A DNA stretch of 55,191 nt from the NCBI GenBank assembly GCA_028716945.1, contig JAQUOT010000001.1:347280-402470 (forward strand). Direction: 5' to 3'. Positions 22,956-31,630 of the stretch are shown here, in pieces (within the stretch, counting starts at the first letter, position 1; the number at the start of each line of letters is the position of its first letter). The stretch comes from Candidatus Nanoarchaeia archaeon (GTDB lineage: Archaea; Nanobdellota; Nanobdellia; SCGC-AAA011-G17; JAFCDX01). Position numbers and translations under genes: made by a program. The notes beneath the pieces were generated by a model. The model was not told the origin of the DNA and ran no database searches. It saw only the letters and a list, made by a program, of their open reading frames with translations.

Positions 22956-23924
22956 TTATTCTTCTGGATAATAAAGCAACTTTTTGTATTCTCTGGCCGT
23001 AAAATACTTCCACTCTCTTATTTCTGGAAATTTTTCTTTTAAATCATCTATTATTTTGAGAAATTCTTCTTTGTTTTTAACTTCTAAATCAAATTCAAAA
23101 TCACTTCTTCCAAGAGTTTGATCAACATATATTATGTTTGGATGAATATGACAATAATTAATCAAATCTTTTAATCTTGAAATATCATCTAAAATAAGAT
23201 CTACTTTATAATATCCATAATCTACTTTAGAGAAATCAAAATTAAATCTATAACCCTGTATTACTCCCTTCTTTTCTAATTGTTTAATCCTAAAAGCAAC
23301 AGTCATTACTGGTTGTTTAATCTTATTTGCTATTTCTATTATTGGAATTCTAGCATTTTTGGCTATTAATTTTAATATTTTTATATCCAAATCATCAACT
23401 TTTTCTAAATTATATTCTTCTCCAATAACTTCATAGTCAAATTTATCTTCTTTCTTGTCTAAAATATACCCTCTATGAAAATGATAAGCTTTTGTGAAAA
23501 TACTTATTTCATCATTTTTTATAAATTTCTTAAAATTCTTTTTAAATTCTATATAAAATTTTTCAAAATCATAGATATTTTTAACATAAGTTCCAAAACC
23601 AATATCATAATCCCCATCTATCTTTATAACATAGAAGACTTTTTGATTATTTACAAGAAAATCAATTATTTCTTTTTCTTTGCTTAAAGGACAGCTTATT
23701 AATTTTAAATATACCCTTATAGAAGAATAGCCTAATTTATAGAAGTTTATAATGGAATAATAACTTTTGATGTACCCCTCTCTTTCTAGCTGTTTAATTC
23801 TATAGTTGACAATATCTTTTGATAAGCCTACTTTTTTAGCAATTTGTGTATTTGGCTGTCTAGAATTTGAATCTAACTGGTAAAGGATCTTCTTATTTTT
23901 TAAATCTAAATTATTTTGTGTCAT
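22956..23924 (-). CDS. Tandem Lrp/AsnC-family transcription regulator
   Basis: 322 residues, about twice a normal Lrp. It has two units: HTH 1 (NTQIAKKVGLSKDIVNYRIKQLEREGYI) with a sensor-like alpha/beta domain, then HTH 2 (IPIIEIANKIKQPVMTVAFRIKQLEKKGVI) with a second alpha/beta domain. It could bind DNA as a pseudo-dimer within one chain. The gene ends five bases from the convergent tRNA-Gln. A TATA-like region upstream (23935-23950) faces the plus-strand gene at 24040. Confidence 0.8.
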   Translation of the reverse strand: MTQNNLDLKNKKILYQLDSNSRQPNTQIAKKVGLSKDIVNYRIKQLEREGYIKSYYSIINFYKLGYSSIRVYLKLISCPLSKEKEIIDFLVNNQKVFYVIKIDGDYDIGFGTYVKNIYDFEKFYIEFKKNFKKFIKNDEISIFTKAYHFHRGYILDKKEDKFDYEVIGEEYNLEKVDDLDIKILKLIAKNARIPIIEIANKIKQPVMTVAFRIKQLEKKGVIQGYRFNFDFSKVDYGYYKVDLILDDISRLKDLINYCHIHPNIIYVDQTLGRSDFEFDLEVKNKEEFLKIIDDLKEKFPEIREWKYFTAREYKKLLYYPEE

Positions 23925-24039
23925 TTACTATTAAAAACAATATAACTATATAAATATTGTGTTTTGAAGTATTTTTAGATAAAATATTTTATATAATCTT
24001 ACACTACTACTTATTAGGAATAAATGAGGAGAAAATAAA

Positions 24040-24759
24040 ATGAATAAATCAAAAGTTAATAGTTTGTATAAAGGACTAAAAGATTTGCTTGATGATGACT
24101 ATTCGAGAATCTGTGAAGATACTGATCTCTCTGAAATAAATTTTTTACAGGACATTAAATTATTTAATAAAATATGTGACGTACTTCCTCAAAAAGATAA
24201 AGAATCTTTAGAAAGATTAGCAACAAAATTTATAAATGTAACAAAACTTGTTAGAGAAAATAAATTAATTTTAAAAGTTAATGATATTCAAAAAGCATAT
24301 AACAAAAATGAACTTAAATTTTCAGTACATTTTATAGATAATCTTAAAGGAGATTTTTTATTATATTTTATCCCAACTTATACTTATGCATTTAATTTTA
24401 TTGATAAAAAACAGGAATATAATCCAAATCAAGTTATAAAAATAGGCCCTGATATTTTTGATTATTACCCTGAAGCCTATATTGATAAAACTGGAGTTTC
24501 TATGAAGCTTACCCGCTATGATGAATCACCTAGCTTAGCTATTCCAGAATTTAAATCTTATTTTACAAAGCATATTAAAAAAAGAGAAGAGGAAGATGAA
24601 CATTGGCGTGCATTTAGGGACTTTTCGGATGTTCCAATTTTATTTGATATAAAAAAGTTACTTGCAGAAGGATATGATATAATACAGAGAAAAAAAGAAA
24701 ATAGGGCTATACGAGAGGAAGAGAAAAAAATTTTAGATAGTAAAGGAAAAAAATTCTAA
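24040..24759 (+). CDS. Hypothetical protein (239 aa)
   Basis: Soluble charged protein. The N-terminal half is helical; the middle is beta-rich (ELKFSVHFIDNLKGDFLLYF) and has YAFNFIDKKQEYNPNQVIKIGP; the C-terminal tail is very basic/acidic (KKKENRAIREEEKKIL). TGAGGAG stands 9 bases before ATG. I recognise no family. Lrp genes often regulate a divergent neighbour, so this is a candidate target of the tandem Lrp protein. Confidence 0.6.
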   Translation: MNKSKVNSLYKGLKDLLDDDYSRICEDTDLSEINFLQDIKLFNKICDVLPQKDKESLERLATKFINVTKLVRENKLILKVNDIQKAYNKNELKFSVHFIDNLKGDFLLYFIPTYTYAFNFIDKKQEYNPNQVIKIGPDIFDYYPEAYIDKTGVSMKLTRYDESPSLAIPEFKSYFTKHIKKREEEDEHWRAFRDFSDVPILFDIKKLLAEGYDIIQRKKENRAIREEEKKILDSKGKKF

Positions 24760-24836
24760 ATTAAAATGACAGAAAAAATTTAAGTCCAAATAATCGAAGA
24801 ATAAACGTTTAAACACGATCTTCTATTAAAAAGATA

Positions 24837-24931
24837 GGTTTATAAATAAGATAAAAGCAATAAAATTAGGATAGACCGGTTACGGCTTGTTTATACCATT
24901 AAACTAAGCTTATTCTCGGTTAAACTGAAAA
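24837..24931 (+). promoter_or_regulatory. Promoter and possible structured leader of rpsO
   Basis: TATA AGGTTTATAAATAAG (about 24836-24850) predicts a leader of roughly 60 nt without a Shine-Dalgarno. The leader contains complementary segments (GGCTT/AAGCT and GGTTA/TAACC-like) and two TTAAACT words. It could be an autoregulatory S15 leader, but the pairing is weak. Confidence 0.3.
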
Positions 24932-25390
24932 ATGGCAAGAATGTATGGACATATCAAAGGACAAAGCGGATCTAAAAAGCCCTTTAAAAAAATTAAACCT
25001 ACCTGGTTAAAGTATGATTCAAAAGAAGTTGAACAAATCATAATCAAACTATTTAAAGAAGAAAAAACTCCTAGTCAAATAGGAATTATTTTAAGAGATG
25101 TTTATGGTATTCCAGATGTTTCTATAATATTGAAGAAGAAATTATTACAAGTTTTAAAAGATCATGATTTATCAACAAAATTGCCTGAAGATTTAACTGC
25201 TTTGATTAAAACACAGATTAAATTAAATAAACATGTAGAAAAAAATAAAAAAGATATGTCTGCTAAGCGTGGATTAATTCTAGCCGAATCTAAAATTAAT
25301 AGATTAATAAACTATTATAAAAAAATTGGAAGACTTCCAAAAGATTGGAAATACAGCCAAGAAGCAGTTAAATTAATTATGGGCGGATAA
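24932..25390 (+). CDS. rpsO: 30S ribosomal protein S15 (S13e type)
   Basis: 152 residues, the archaeal/eukaryal length. MARMYGHIKGQSGSKKP, then the three-helix bundle with PSQIGIILRDVYGIPDV and KRGLILAESKINRLINYYKKIGRLP, which binds the 16S rRNA central domain. It heads the classical archaeal S15-RecJ-S3Ae order. Confidence 0.95.
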   Translation: MARMYGHIKGQSGSKKPFKKIKPTWLKYDSKEVEQIIIKLFKEEKTPSQIGIILRDVYGIPDVSIILKKKLLQVLKDHDLSTKLPEDLTALIKTQIKLNKHVEKNKKDMSAKRGLILAESKINRLINYYKKIGRLPKDWKYSQEAVKLIMGG

Positions 25391-25405
25391 GCCTTTATTT
25401 TTAAA

Positions 25406-26848
25406 ATGGATAATTATGAAAAGTTTATTAGTTATGTAAATGATATTGTAGATAAATTCAAGAATTTAGAAAACTTAAAAGAAGAACCAATAAAATTAAT
25501 TTCTCACAGAGATGCTGATGGTATTTGTTCTGCGGCTATAGCAAGTGCAGCTTTTAAAAGAGAAGATTTAAAATTTTCTATTTCTACAGTAAAACAATTA
25601 ACAAAGAAAAAATTAGAAGAATTAAAAACTGAAGATTATAAAGTTTATTTCTTTACAGATTTGGGTTCTGGGAGCATACATTTTATGAAAGAAATTTTAA
25701 AAGATAAAACAATTTTTATTTTAGATCATCATATCATAGACAAAGATATTTTAAAAGAAAATTCAGATAATATCTTTGTAATAAATCCACATTTGTTTGA
25801 TATCGACGGTTCTGTTGAAGTTTCTGGATCAGGAGTTACTTATATATTCTTTAAGAATCTAAATGAAAAAAATATAGATTTAGCTCATTTAGCTTTGATA
25901 GGTGCTTTAGGAGATATCCAAAGTAATGATTGTAATGGTAATGACGAAGACAAATTTAGTTATTTAAATCAAAGAATTTTGGAAGATGCTGTTTCTATGA
26001 AAAAAATTAAAGTAGAAAGGGGATTAAGAATGTTTGGAGCTCAAACAAGAGCAATTCATAGGTTATTAGAATATAGTACAGATCCATTTATACCAGGAAT
26101 TACTGGCTCAGAAGAAAATGCAACGCATTTATTAAATGAATTAGGAATTCCTGTAAAAAATTCAGATAATAAATTTAGAAGATTATGTGATTTATCTGAA
26201 GAAGAAATTAAAAAATTAACAACCGCAATTATCTTAAAAAGAATGGGAAGTGAAAAAAATCCAGATGATGTTCTTGGTGATATTTATACTTTGGTAGATG
26301 AATCAGAAGATTCTGTAACAAGAAATGCAAAAGAATTTGCAACGTTATTAAATGCTTGTAGTAAAATGGGAAAACCTTCTTTAGGAATTGGAGTATGTTT
26401 GAATGATACTGTTTCAAAAGAAAAAGCAAATTTATTATTATTAGATTATAAAAGAGAGATTATTAAAGCACTAAATTGGTTCTATTCAAAAAGAAAAACA
26501 GAAATGGTACAAGAAGGAGAGGGTTATGTTTTGATAAATGCAGAAGACAATTTGAGAGATACGATGATAGGAACTTTAACTTCTATGGTTACCAAATCCA
26601 ATTTATATCCGACTGGAACAATTATAATGACTGTAGGTCACACTTTAGAGGGTTGTCTAAAAGCTTCTATACGAGGAATAGATACAAAAAAAGATCTTAG
26701 AAAATTAGTAGAAAGCATATCTGATAAATTACCTTTAAAAGATGCAGAATTCGGAGGCCATGGAGAAGCCGCAGGTTGTATACTCTCTTTAGAGCAAGAA
26801 AAAGACTTTTTAAGCACAGCTATACAGGTTTTAAAAGAAGCTAAATAG
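25406..26848 (+). CDS. RecJ-like (GAN-type) single-strand exonuclease, DHH family
   Basis: 480 residues. The DHH domain has SHRDADG (34-39), FTDLGSG and LDHH (107-109), and the C-terminal DHHA1 domain has GGHGEAAGC near 450. These motifs bind two metals for 5'-3' or 3'-5' ssDNA/RNA hydrolysis. In archaea the protein associates with GINS and primase in the replisome (family knowledge). The position between S15 and S3Ae genes is conserved in many archaea. The start codon is 15 bases after rpsO. Confidence 0.9.
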   Translation: MDNYEKFISYVNDIVDKFKNLENLKEEPIKLISHRDADGICSAAIASAAFKREDLKFSISTVKQLTKKKLEELKTEDYKVYFFTDLGSGSIHFMKEILKDKTIFILDHHIIDKDILKENSDNIFVINPHLFDIDGSVEVSGSGVTYIFFKNLNEKNIDLAHLALIGALGDIQSNDCNGNDEDKFSYLNQRILEDAVSMKKIKVERGLRMFGAQTRAIHRLLEYSTDPFIPGITGSEENATHLLNELGIPVKNSDNKFRRLCDLSEEEIKKLTTAIILKRMGSEKNPDDVLGDIYTLVDESEDSVTRNAKEFATLLNACSKMGKPSLGIGVCLNDTVSKEKANLLLLDYKREIIKALNWFYSKRKTEMVQEGEGYVLINAEDNLRDTMIGTLTSMVTKSNLYPTGTIIMTVGHTLEGCLKASIRGIDTKKDLRKLVESISDKLPLKDAEFGGHGEAAGCILSLEQEKDFLSTAIQVLKEAK

Positions 26849-26890
26849 AAAGCTTTATTAAATTAATCTCTCAAAAAAATCTAAATTAAA

Positions 26891-27463
26891 ATGGTAGAAC
26901 AGACAACAATAAGCAAAAAAAACTTGAAAAAAATTTGGGTGCCTTTAATGGCCTCTAAAGAGTTTACTAATGTAGAATTAGGAGAATCTCATGTTTATGA
27001 TGTTTCTCAATTGGTTGGAAAAGTAATAGATGCAAATTTATCAATGCTTACTGGAGATCCAAAAAAACAAAATTTCAAAGTTATTTTCAAAGTTAAAGAA
27101 ATAAAAGAAAACAAAGGTGCAACAGAAATAATGGGGTATGAAATTGTTAAGGCTTATTCAAGAAGATTAACAAAAATGTCTAAAGGAAAAATTGATGAAA
27201 CTAAGAATTTAAAGACAAAAGATAATGTAAAAGTTATATTAAAAATATTAGCTCTTTCAAAACATAAACCACAAAACGCAGTTTTAACTGCAGTAAGAAA
27301 AAAAATGGATGAAGATGTAAAAGAATTTGTTAAAAATTCAAATTATCAAGAATTGATAGATGCTATAATTTCTTTTAGATTACAAAAAGACCTTCAAAAA
27401 GACCTTAAAAAGATATATCCTTTATCTTATTTAGTTGTTAAAACCTTTAAAAAAATAGAATAG
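26891..27463 (+). CDS. rps3ae: 30S ribosomal protein S3Ae
   Basis: 190 residues. It includes KKIWVPLMASKEFTNVELGES, GKVIDANLSMLTGDPKKQNFKV, the AYSRRLTKMSKGKID block and the C-terminal LVVKTFKKIE, all typical of eukaryal/archaeal S1e (S3Ae). It closes the S15-RecJ-S3Ae group and is followed by two tRNA genes. Confidence 0.95.
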   Translation: MVEQTTISKKNLKKIWVPLMASKEFTNVELGESHVYDVSQLVGKVIDANLSMLTGDPKKQNFKVIFKVKEIKENKGATEIMGYEIVKAYSRRLTKMSKGKIDETKNLKTKDNVKVILKILALSKHKPQNAVLTAVRKKMDEDVKEFVKNSNYQELIDAIISFRLQKDLQKDLKKIYPLSYLVVKTFKKIE

Positions 27464-27529
27464 AAACCTATTTAAATTTAGTTCTGGAATTGATTCTTAT
27501 GCCTCAGTAGCTCAGTGGTGGAGCAGCTG

Positions 27530-27543
27530 TTCAGTGAGCTGAA
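27530..27543 (+). other. BHB intron of tRNA-Thr at 30/31 (14 nt)
   Basis: Non-canonical position in the 5' anticodon stem. Central helix CAGC/GCTG, 7-nt loop, bulges TGT and AAA. Confidence 0.8.
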
Positions 27544-27550
27544 ACTTGTA

Positions 27551-27563
27551 CCACTAGTGAGAA
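27551..27563 (+). other. Canonical 37/38 intron of tRNA-Thr (13 nt)
   Basis: Same 13-nt geometry as in tRNA-Gln: 4-bp helix CTTG/TGAG (two wobble pairs), 6-nt loop, bulges TAC and AAA. Confidence 0.78.
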
Positions 27564-27613
27564 ATCAGCAGGTCGCCGGTTCAAGTCCGGCCTGAGGCTC
27601 ATTTTTATTTTAA

Positions 27614-27705
27614 GGACCCATAGTCTAGAATCTTAAAAAGATGGACAATGGTACGACGTCGCTTTGACTTAGCGAAGATCAAGGGTTCGATTCCCTTTGG
27701 GTCCA
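27614..27705 (+). tRNA. tRNA-Val(GAC) with a D-loop intron
   Basis: 92 nt: acceptor GGACCCA/TGGGTCC, discriminator A, T arm AAGGG-TTCGATT-CCCTT, anticodon stem TCGCT/AGCGA with loop TTGACTT (GAC). Removing 27629-27648 (20 nt) restores the standard TAGTCTAGTGG D-arm sequence and a 72-nt tRNA. BHB check: central helix GTCT/GGAC, intron stem ATCTT/AAGAT, bulges AGA and AAT. Position 37 is T rather than the usual purine, which is odd. The gene abuts the stop of the convergent PAP2-type gene. Confidence 0.8.
27629..27648 (+). other. BHB intron in the D-loop of tRNA-Val (20 nt)
   Basis: Full BHB with intron helix ATCTT/AAGAT, central helix GTCT/GGAC, 3-nt bulges AGA and AAT. It sits between the D-stem and the GG of the D-loop, a different site from the tRNA-Gln D-loop intron. 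Confidence 0.75.
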
Positions 27706-28329
27706 CTATGAATTATAATGGTTTATTTTATTAAAAATCCATTTCCCAATTTTAAATGTTCCATAAGTTATGAAGAATGCACTAAAAACATCAATACTAT
27801 AATGAACATGCATCAATAAAACAGTTATACCCATAATTATTGAAGTTATTAAAAAGAAATATCTTATCTTTTCTCCCTTAAATAACAAGAACCCTAAAAA
27901 GGCGATAGCAGTATGTCCTGAAAAAAATAAATCGTTTTGGAAAGTTAAAAAAGAAATTATATAAGGAGTATTAAAAGTTAAGGCATCTGAAGGTACTTTT
28001 AAATGAGTAAAACAAGTAAAAGCAGAACGTACCATTATTAATAAACTAAATTGACTTATTACTTTATGAAGATCTTTTACTCTAAATAATAATGGATAAA
28101 TAAAAAGAACCAATATCATAAAAATCATTCCGTAAGTAAATATAAAATCTAAATCTACTGTTGGAATATTATCTAAAATAAGATCTGGTGCTACCACCCC
28201 AGGAATTTCTGAAACATAAATTCCTGCTGCATAATCAAGAACTGTTGATATTAATAAAAAAACTAAAGAAATTAAAATTAAATATTTATGATTCCATATC
28301 TCTCTTTTCCATTCTTCCCATTTGTGCAT
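27706..28329 (-). CDS. PAP2-like / sphingomyelin-synthase-type membrane phosphatase
   Basis: 207 residues, six membrane helices. NDLFFSGHTAIAFLG and MHVHYSIDVFSAFF carry the SGHT and HxxxD catalytic motifs of the PAP2_C (sphingomyelin synthase-related) group. The first PAP2 motif (KxxxxxxRP) is absent, as in that subgroup. A lipid-phosphate phosphatase or head-group transferase in the membrane is likely; the substrate is not predictable. The stop abuts tRNA-Val. Confidence 0.72.
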   Translation of the reverse strand: MHKWEEWKREIWNHKYLILISLVFLLISTVLDYAAGIYVSEIPGVVAPDLILDNIPTVDLDFIFTYGMIFMILVLFIYPLLFRVKDLHKVISQFSLLIMVRSAFTCFTHLKVPSDALTFNTPYIISFLTFQNDLFFSGHTAIAFLGFLLFKGEKIRYFFLITSIIMGITVLLMHVHYSIDVFSAFFITYGTFKIGKWIFNKINHYNS

Positions 28330-28347
28330 ATTAAAATTACAATTTAC

Positions 28348-29553
28348 TTATTTAAATAATTTATTAATTAGGAATACCTTATCATTTTTTCTTACTATAT
28401 TATCAAATTTTATCCCAATTATTGCTCCTTTTTTGGCAATATCTACTTTTTTATCATTAATTTCAATAGAATTTACTTTTTGTTCTATTACTCCCGTTGT
28501 TGGACCTTGAATCATTATTAAATCATTTATTTTCAAATCTTTAGTTAATAACTTAATCTCAGCAACGTTTATGTTTTTATAGTAATTTTTTACAATTCCA
28601 ATTAAAACTTTTTTTCTTATTGCTTGGTTGTCTGGACTTGTAAATTCATTAATGGGCTTTCCAAGATAAAATCCAGAACTAAAATCTCTATTATAAACTG
28701 TTTTTAACTCAGAAATTAAGGCTTGTTTAAAATTATTTGTTAATTTATTTTCAAAATAAGCATCAATTGCTTTTCTATAAACCCTTGTAACAACAGAAAC
28801 ATAATCAGGACTTCTAGCCCGCCCTTCAATTTTAAAAGCATCAATTCCAGCTTCAATTAATTTTTCTATAAAAGGCAAAGTGCATAAATCTTTTGGACTT
28901 AAAACAGCATCATTTTCCAATCCTAATTCATAACCAATTCTTTTATCTTTTACAATATAATTTCTTCTGCAGGGTTGTAAACAATCACCACGGTTTGCAG
29001 ATCTTCCAAAAACAAACTGGCTTGTAAAACATCTTCCAGATAGTGCAACGCACATTGCACCATGAATAAAACATTCAACTTGTATATTGGATTTTTTCTT
29101 TATTTCTTTTATTTGTTCTAAACTTAACTCTCTTGCTAAAATAATTCTTTCAGCTCCAAGATTTTTATAAAATTTAGCAGATTCAATATTTGAAACAGAA
29201 GCCTGAGTACTTATATGAAAAGGTAGTTTTAATTTTTTAACTTCTTGTATAACCGAAAAATCCCAGCAGATGATTGCATCTATTTTTGCTTTTTTAGCAG
29301 TTTTTAATATTTTTTTAATTTTATTTAGTTCATTATTATAAATTATTGTGTTTAAAGTTAAGTAAGCTTTTACTTTATTTTTGTGACATATATCCACAAC
29401 TTTTTTTAGCTCATTTAAAGTAAAATTATTTGCAGTAATTCTCATATTAAGTTCTTTTACTCCAAAATATATAGCATTACAACCAGATTTTATGGATGCA
29501 GTAAGACTTGTAAAGTCAGATACAGGACTTAATAATTCGGGTTTATTTTTCAT
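28348..29553 (-). CDS. Peptidase U32 family protein (TrhP/YegQ-like)
   Basis: 401 residues from ATG 29553, chosen because TATA ATATTTAAAC (29575-29584) lies 26 nt upstream. KPELLSPVSDFTSLTASIKSG and GCNAIYFGVKELNMR start the TIM-like barrel. ECFIHGAMCVALSGRCFTS followed by GDCLQPCRRNY provides the U32 signature with four conserved Cys. Bacterial members hydroxylate tRNA uridine-34 or act with RlhA on rRNA; true protease activity is doubtful. The product is probably an RNA-modification enzyme (inference). Confidence 0.82.
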   Translation of the reverse strand: MKNKPELLSPVSDFTSLTASIKSGCNAIYFGVKELNMRITANNFTLNELKKVVDICHKNKVKAYLTLNTIIYNNELNKIKKILKTAKKAKIDAIICWDFSVIQEVKKLKLPFHISTQASVSNIESAKFYKNLGAERIILARELSLEQIKEIKKKSNIQVECFIHGAMCVALSGRCFTSQFVFGRSANRGDCLQPCRRNYIVKDKRIGYELGLENDAVLSPKDLCTLPFIEKLIEAGIDAFKIEGRARSPDYVSVVTRVYRKAIDAYFENKLTNNFKQALISELKTVYNRDFSSGFYLGKPINEFTSPDNQAIRKKVLIGIVKNYYKNINVAEIKLLTKDLKINDLIMIQGPTTGVIEQKVNSIEINDKKVDIAKKGAIIGIKFDNIVRKNDKVFLINKLFK

Positions 29554-29574
29554 GTTTTTTAATGTAAATTTGAG

Positions 29575-29606
29575 ATATTTAAACATATTCAAAAACTTTA
29601 TATATT
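29575..29606. promoter_or_regulatory. Divergent leaderless promoters of the U32 gene and the surface operon
   Basis: Minus-strand TATA at 29575-29584 serves ATG 29553. Plus-strand CTTTATATATT at 29596-29606 serves ATG 29626. Each lies 25-26 nt from its start codon. Confidence 0.65.
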
Positions 29607-29625
29607 GACTTTTAATAGTATTTAT

Positions 29626-31629
29626 ATGGAAAAAAGAGGCCAAGTAACGATTTATCTAATCTTTGGTTTTGTCATTTTAATATTAGTTATTTCTGCATTT
29701 TTTGTAAGACAATATATAATTCAAAGTAATATAGATATAAACATAGCAGGAACAGGAACTGTACCAGAACAGGCTGTTCCTATAAAGACCTATATTGATT
29801 CTTGCGTTTATGATATAACAAAACAAGCTATAATCACTTTAGGAATGCAAGGAGGTTATATTCAACTACCTAGAGACGATTTGCCTGTTACTCCTATGAC
29901 TCCTTTTTCAAATAGATTAGAATCTTTTCCAGGATTATATACTGCTTATTGGTTTTATGAAACCTCAAATGGAATCCAACAAGAACAAATTCCTACAATA
30001 GAATCTATGGAAAAAGAAATTGGAGATTATGTTTCTAATAATCTTGCAGAATGTATTGATGGATTAAATCAATTTACAAACCAAGGATATTCATTTACTA
30101 TTAATACAAATGCTAAATCTGAGGTTTCTATTTTAGATGATTCTGTTACTGTTTCAATTACTATGCCTGTAAATTTATCTATTAAAAATATTAATTTTAA
30201 TTTGAAAGAACATCAAGCAAAAGTTGATGTTCCTTTGGGAAGGATGTATAAAGTTTCTTCTGGTATAATGAAACAACAAAGAACAAATTTCTTTGAAGAA
30301 AAAACTATAGATATGTTAGTTGCTTATGAAAACATTCCATTTTCAGGAACTTCCTTTGATTGCAAGCCAGAATTCTGGTCAAAACAGGAAACTATAAATA
30401 ATTTAAAAGAAGCTTTATCTATTAACACTCCGGCCTATAAAGTTAAAGGCTCACGATTTACAGAAATAAATTCAGATTCCGAATATTTCTTAATAGACTC
30501 AGAAACTCCTGCTACAGGATTAGATATTAATTTTATGTATTCAAAGAGATGGCCAATGATAGTAGAAATAGTTCCAAGCGATGGAGATATTCTTAAATCA
30601 GATTCTTTAACTCAAAAATTATCTGATTATGCTGGACCTATTGCTTACTTGGTTTGCATTTATAATTATAATTTTATTTATGATATAAAATATCCTCTTT
30701 TAGTAACTTTAACGGATACAGCTGTTTTAGATGGACAAGGTTATACTTTCCAATTTGCTTCAGAAGTTATTATTGATAACAATCAACCAAAGAAAAATAT
30801 TTATGGAACTTATGATCAACCAGAATTACAAGCAGAAATCTGTAAAAACCCTTCAACAAAAATAGATGTTTATACTTTTGCTCCAGATAATTATGGAAAT
30901 ACAATTCCTTTGAAAGAAGCAAATATAAACTTCAAATGTTTTACTACACAATGTGAAATGGGAACTACAAATCAAGATGCTTATCTATCTGGGTTATTCC
31001 CTCCATGTATAAATGGGGCAATAATTGCAGAAAAAGAAGGTTATTATAAAGCAAAACAAACTGTTTCTACAAACCAAGAAAAAAGTATTTCATTAATTTT
31101 AGAATCAATATATAAAATAACTCCTACTGTAAAATTAATTGATAAAAATACTGGACAAATAAGAGAGCCTTATGATTCAGAAACAGTCATTTTTGAATTA
31201 AAAAATATGGATAATGATTTTTCAACATCTTTTTCTTATTCAATCAAAGAACCTTCCGAACCAATTGACTTAATTCCTGGAAGATATGAAATTAAATCTT
31301 ATATTATGGGAAGTAGTACTTGGCCTATAAAAATACAAGGCGGAGACATAGAAAAATGTATAAAAATACCAAAAACTACTTTATGGAATGTATTTGGGTC
31401 TGAAGAACAATGCTTTACAACAAAAATAGAGGATATAACTGTAGATCAAGCAATAAAAGGAGGAGCAGAATTTGAATTTGAAATAGAAAGAGAAAAAATT
31501 ACAAGTAAAAATATTATGACCTTTTATACTGTTGTTGATCAATTCCCTTCAAATTATGAAAGTTTAAATTTAGTTTATAATTCAATACAGGAAAACGCAG
31601 GTTTACCTTTATTTAAATATCCAGAATAA
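29626..31629 (+). CDS. Large secreted protein with KRGQ prepilin leader
   Basis: 667 residues from ATG 29626. MEKRGQVTIYLIFGFVILIL is a class III signal and membrane helix. The rest is exposed: an N-terminal region with VPIKTYIDSCVYDITKQAII and VSNNLAECIDGLNQF, a middle beta-rich region, and a C-terminal part with carboxypeptidase-regulatory/Ig-like strands (SLILESIYKITPTVKLIDKN). No enzyme motif is seen. It is the first gene of a three-gene surface operon, one base before the 2155-residue protein. It may be a large minor pilin or adhesin of the secretion machine. Confidence 0.65.
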   Translation: MEKRGQVTIYLIFGFVILILVISAFFVRQYIIQSNIDINIAGTGTVPEQAVPIKTYIDSCVYDITKQAIITLGMQGGYIQLPRDDLPVTPMTPFSNRLESFPGLYTAYWFYETSNGIQQEQIPTIESMEKEIGDYVSNNLAECIDGLNQFTNQGYSFTINTNAKSEVSILDDSVTVSITMPVNLSIKNINFNLKEHQAKVDVPLGRMYKVSSGIMKQQRTNFFEEKTIDMLVAYENIPFSGTSFDCKPEFWSKQETINNLKEALSINTPAYKVKGSRFTEINSDSEYFLIDSETPATGLDINFMYSKRWPMIVEIVPSDGDILKSDSLTQKLSDYAGPIAYLVCIYNYNFIYDIKYPLLVTLTDTAVLDGQGYTFQFASEVIIDNNQPKKNIYGTYDQPELQAEICKNPSTKIDVYTFAPDNYGNTIPLKEANINFKCFTTQCEMGTTNQDAYLSGLFPPCINGAIIAEKEGYYKAKQTVSTNQEKSISLILESIYKITPTVKLIDKNTGQIREPYDSETVIFELKNMDNDFSTSFSYSIKEPSEPIDLIPGRYEIKSYIMGSSTWPIKIQGGDIEKCIKIPKTTLWNVFGSEEQCFTTKIEDITVDQAIKGGAEFEFEIEREKITSKNIMTFYTVVDQFPSNYESLNLVYNSIQENAGLPLFKYPE

Positions 31630-31630
31630 A

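Larger units (their letters stand above)
27501..27599 (+). tRNA. tRNA-Thr(TGT) with two introns
   Basis: 99 nt between the acceptor halves GCCTCAG and CTGAGGC (discriminator T); T arm GCCGG-TTCAAGT-CCGGC; D arm GCTC/GAGC. Removing 27530-27543 (14 nt, between 30 and 31) and 27551-27563 (13 nt, 37/38) gives 72 nt with a perfect stem GCTGA/TCAGC and loop CTTGTAA (anticodon TGT). The BHB rule holds at both: first intron helix CAGC/GCTG with bulges TGT and AAA; second CTTG/TGAG with bulges TAC and AAA. Without the introns no sensible anticodon stem exists. Confidence 0.88.

Noticed and set aside
24837-24931. Known riboswitch in the rpsO leader
   Set aside because: Pairing segments are short and no riboswitch consensus is visible; kept only as a possible structured leader.
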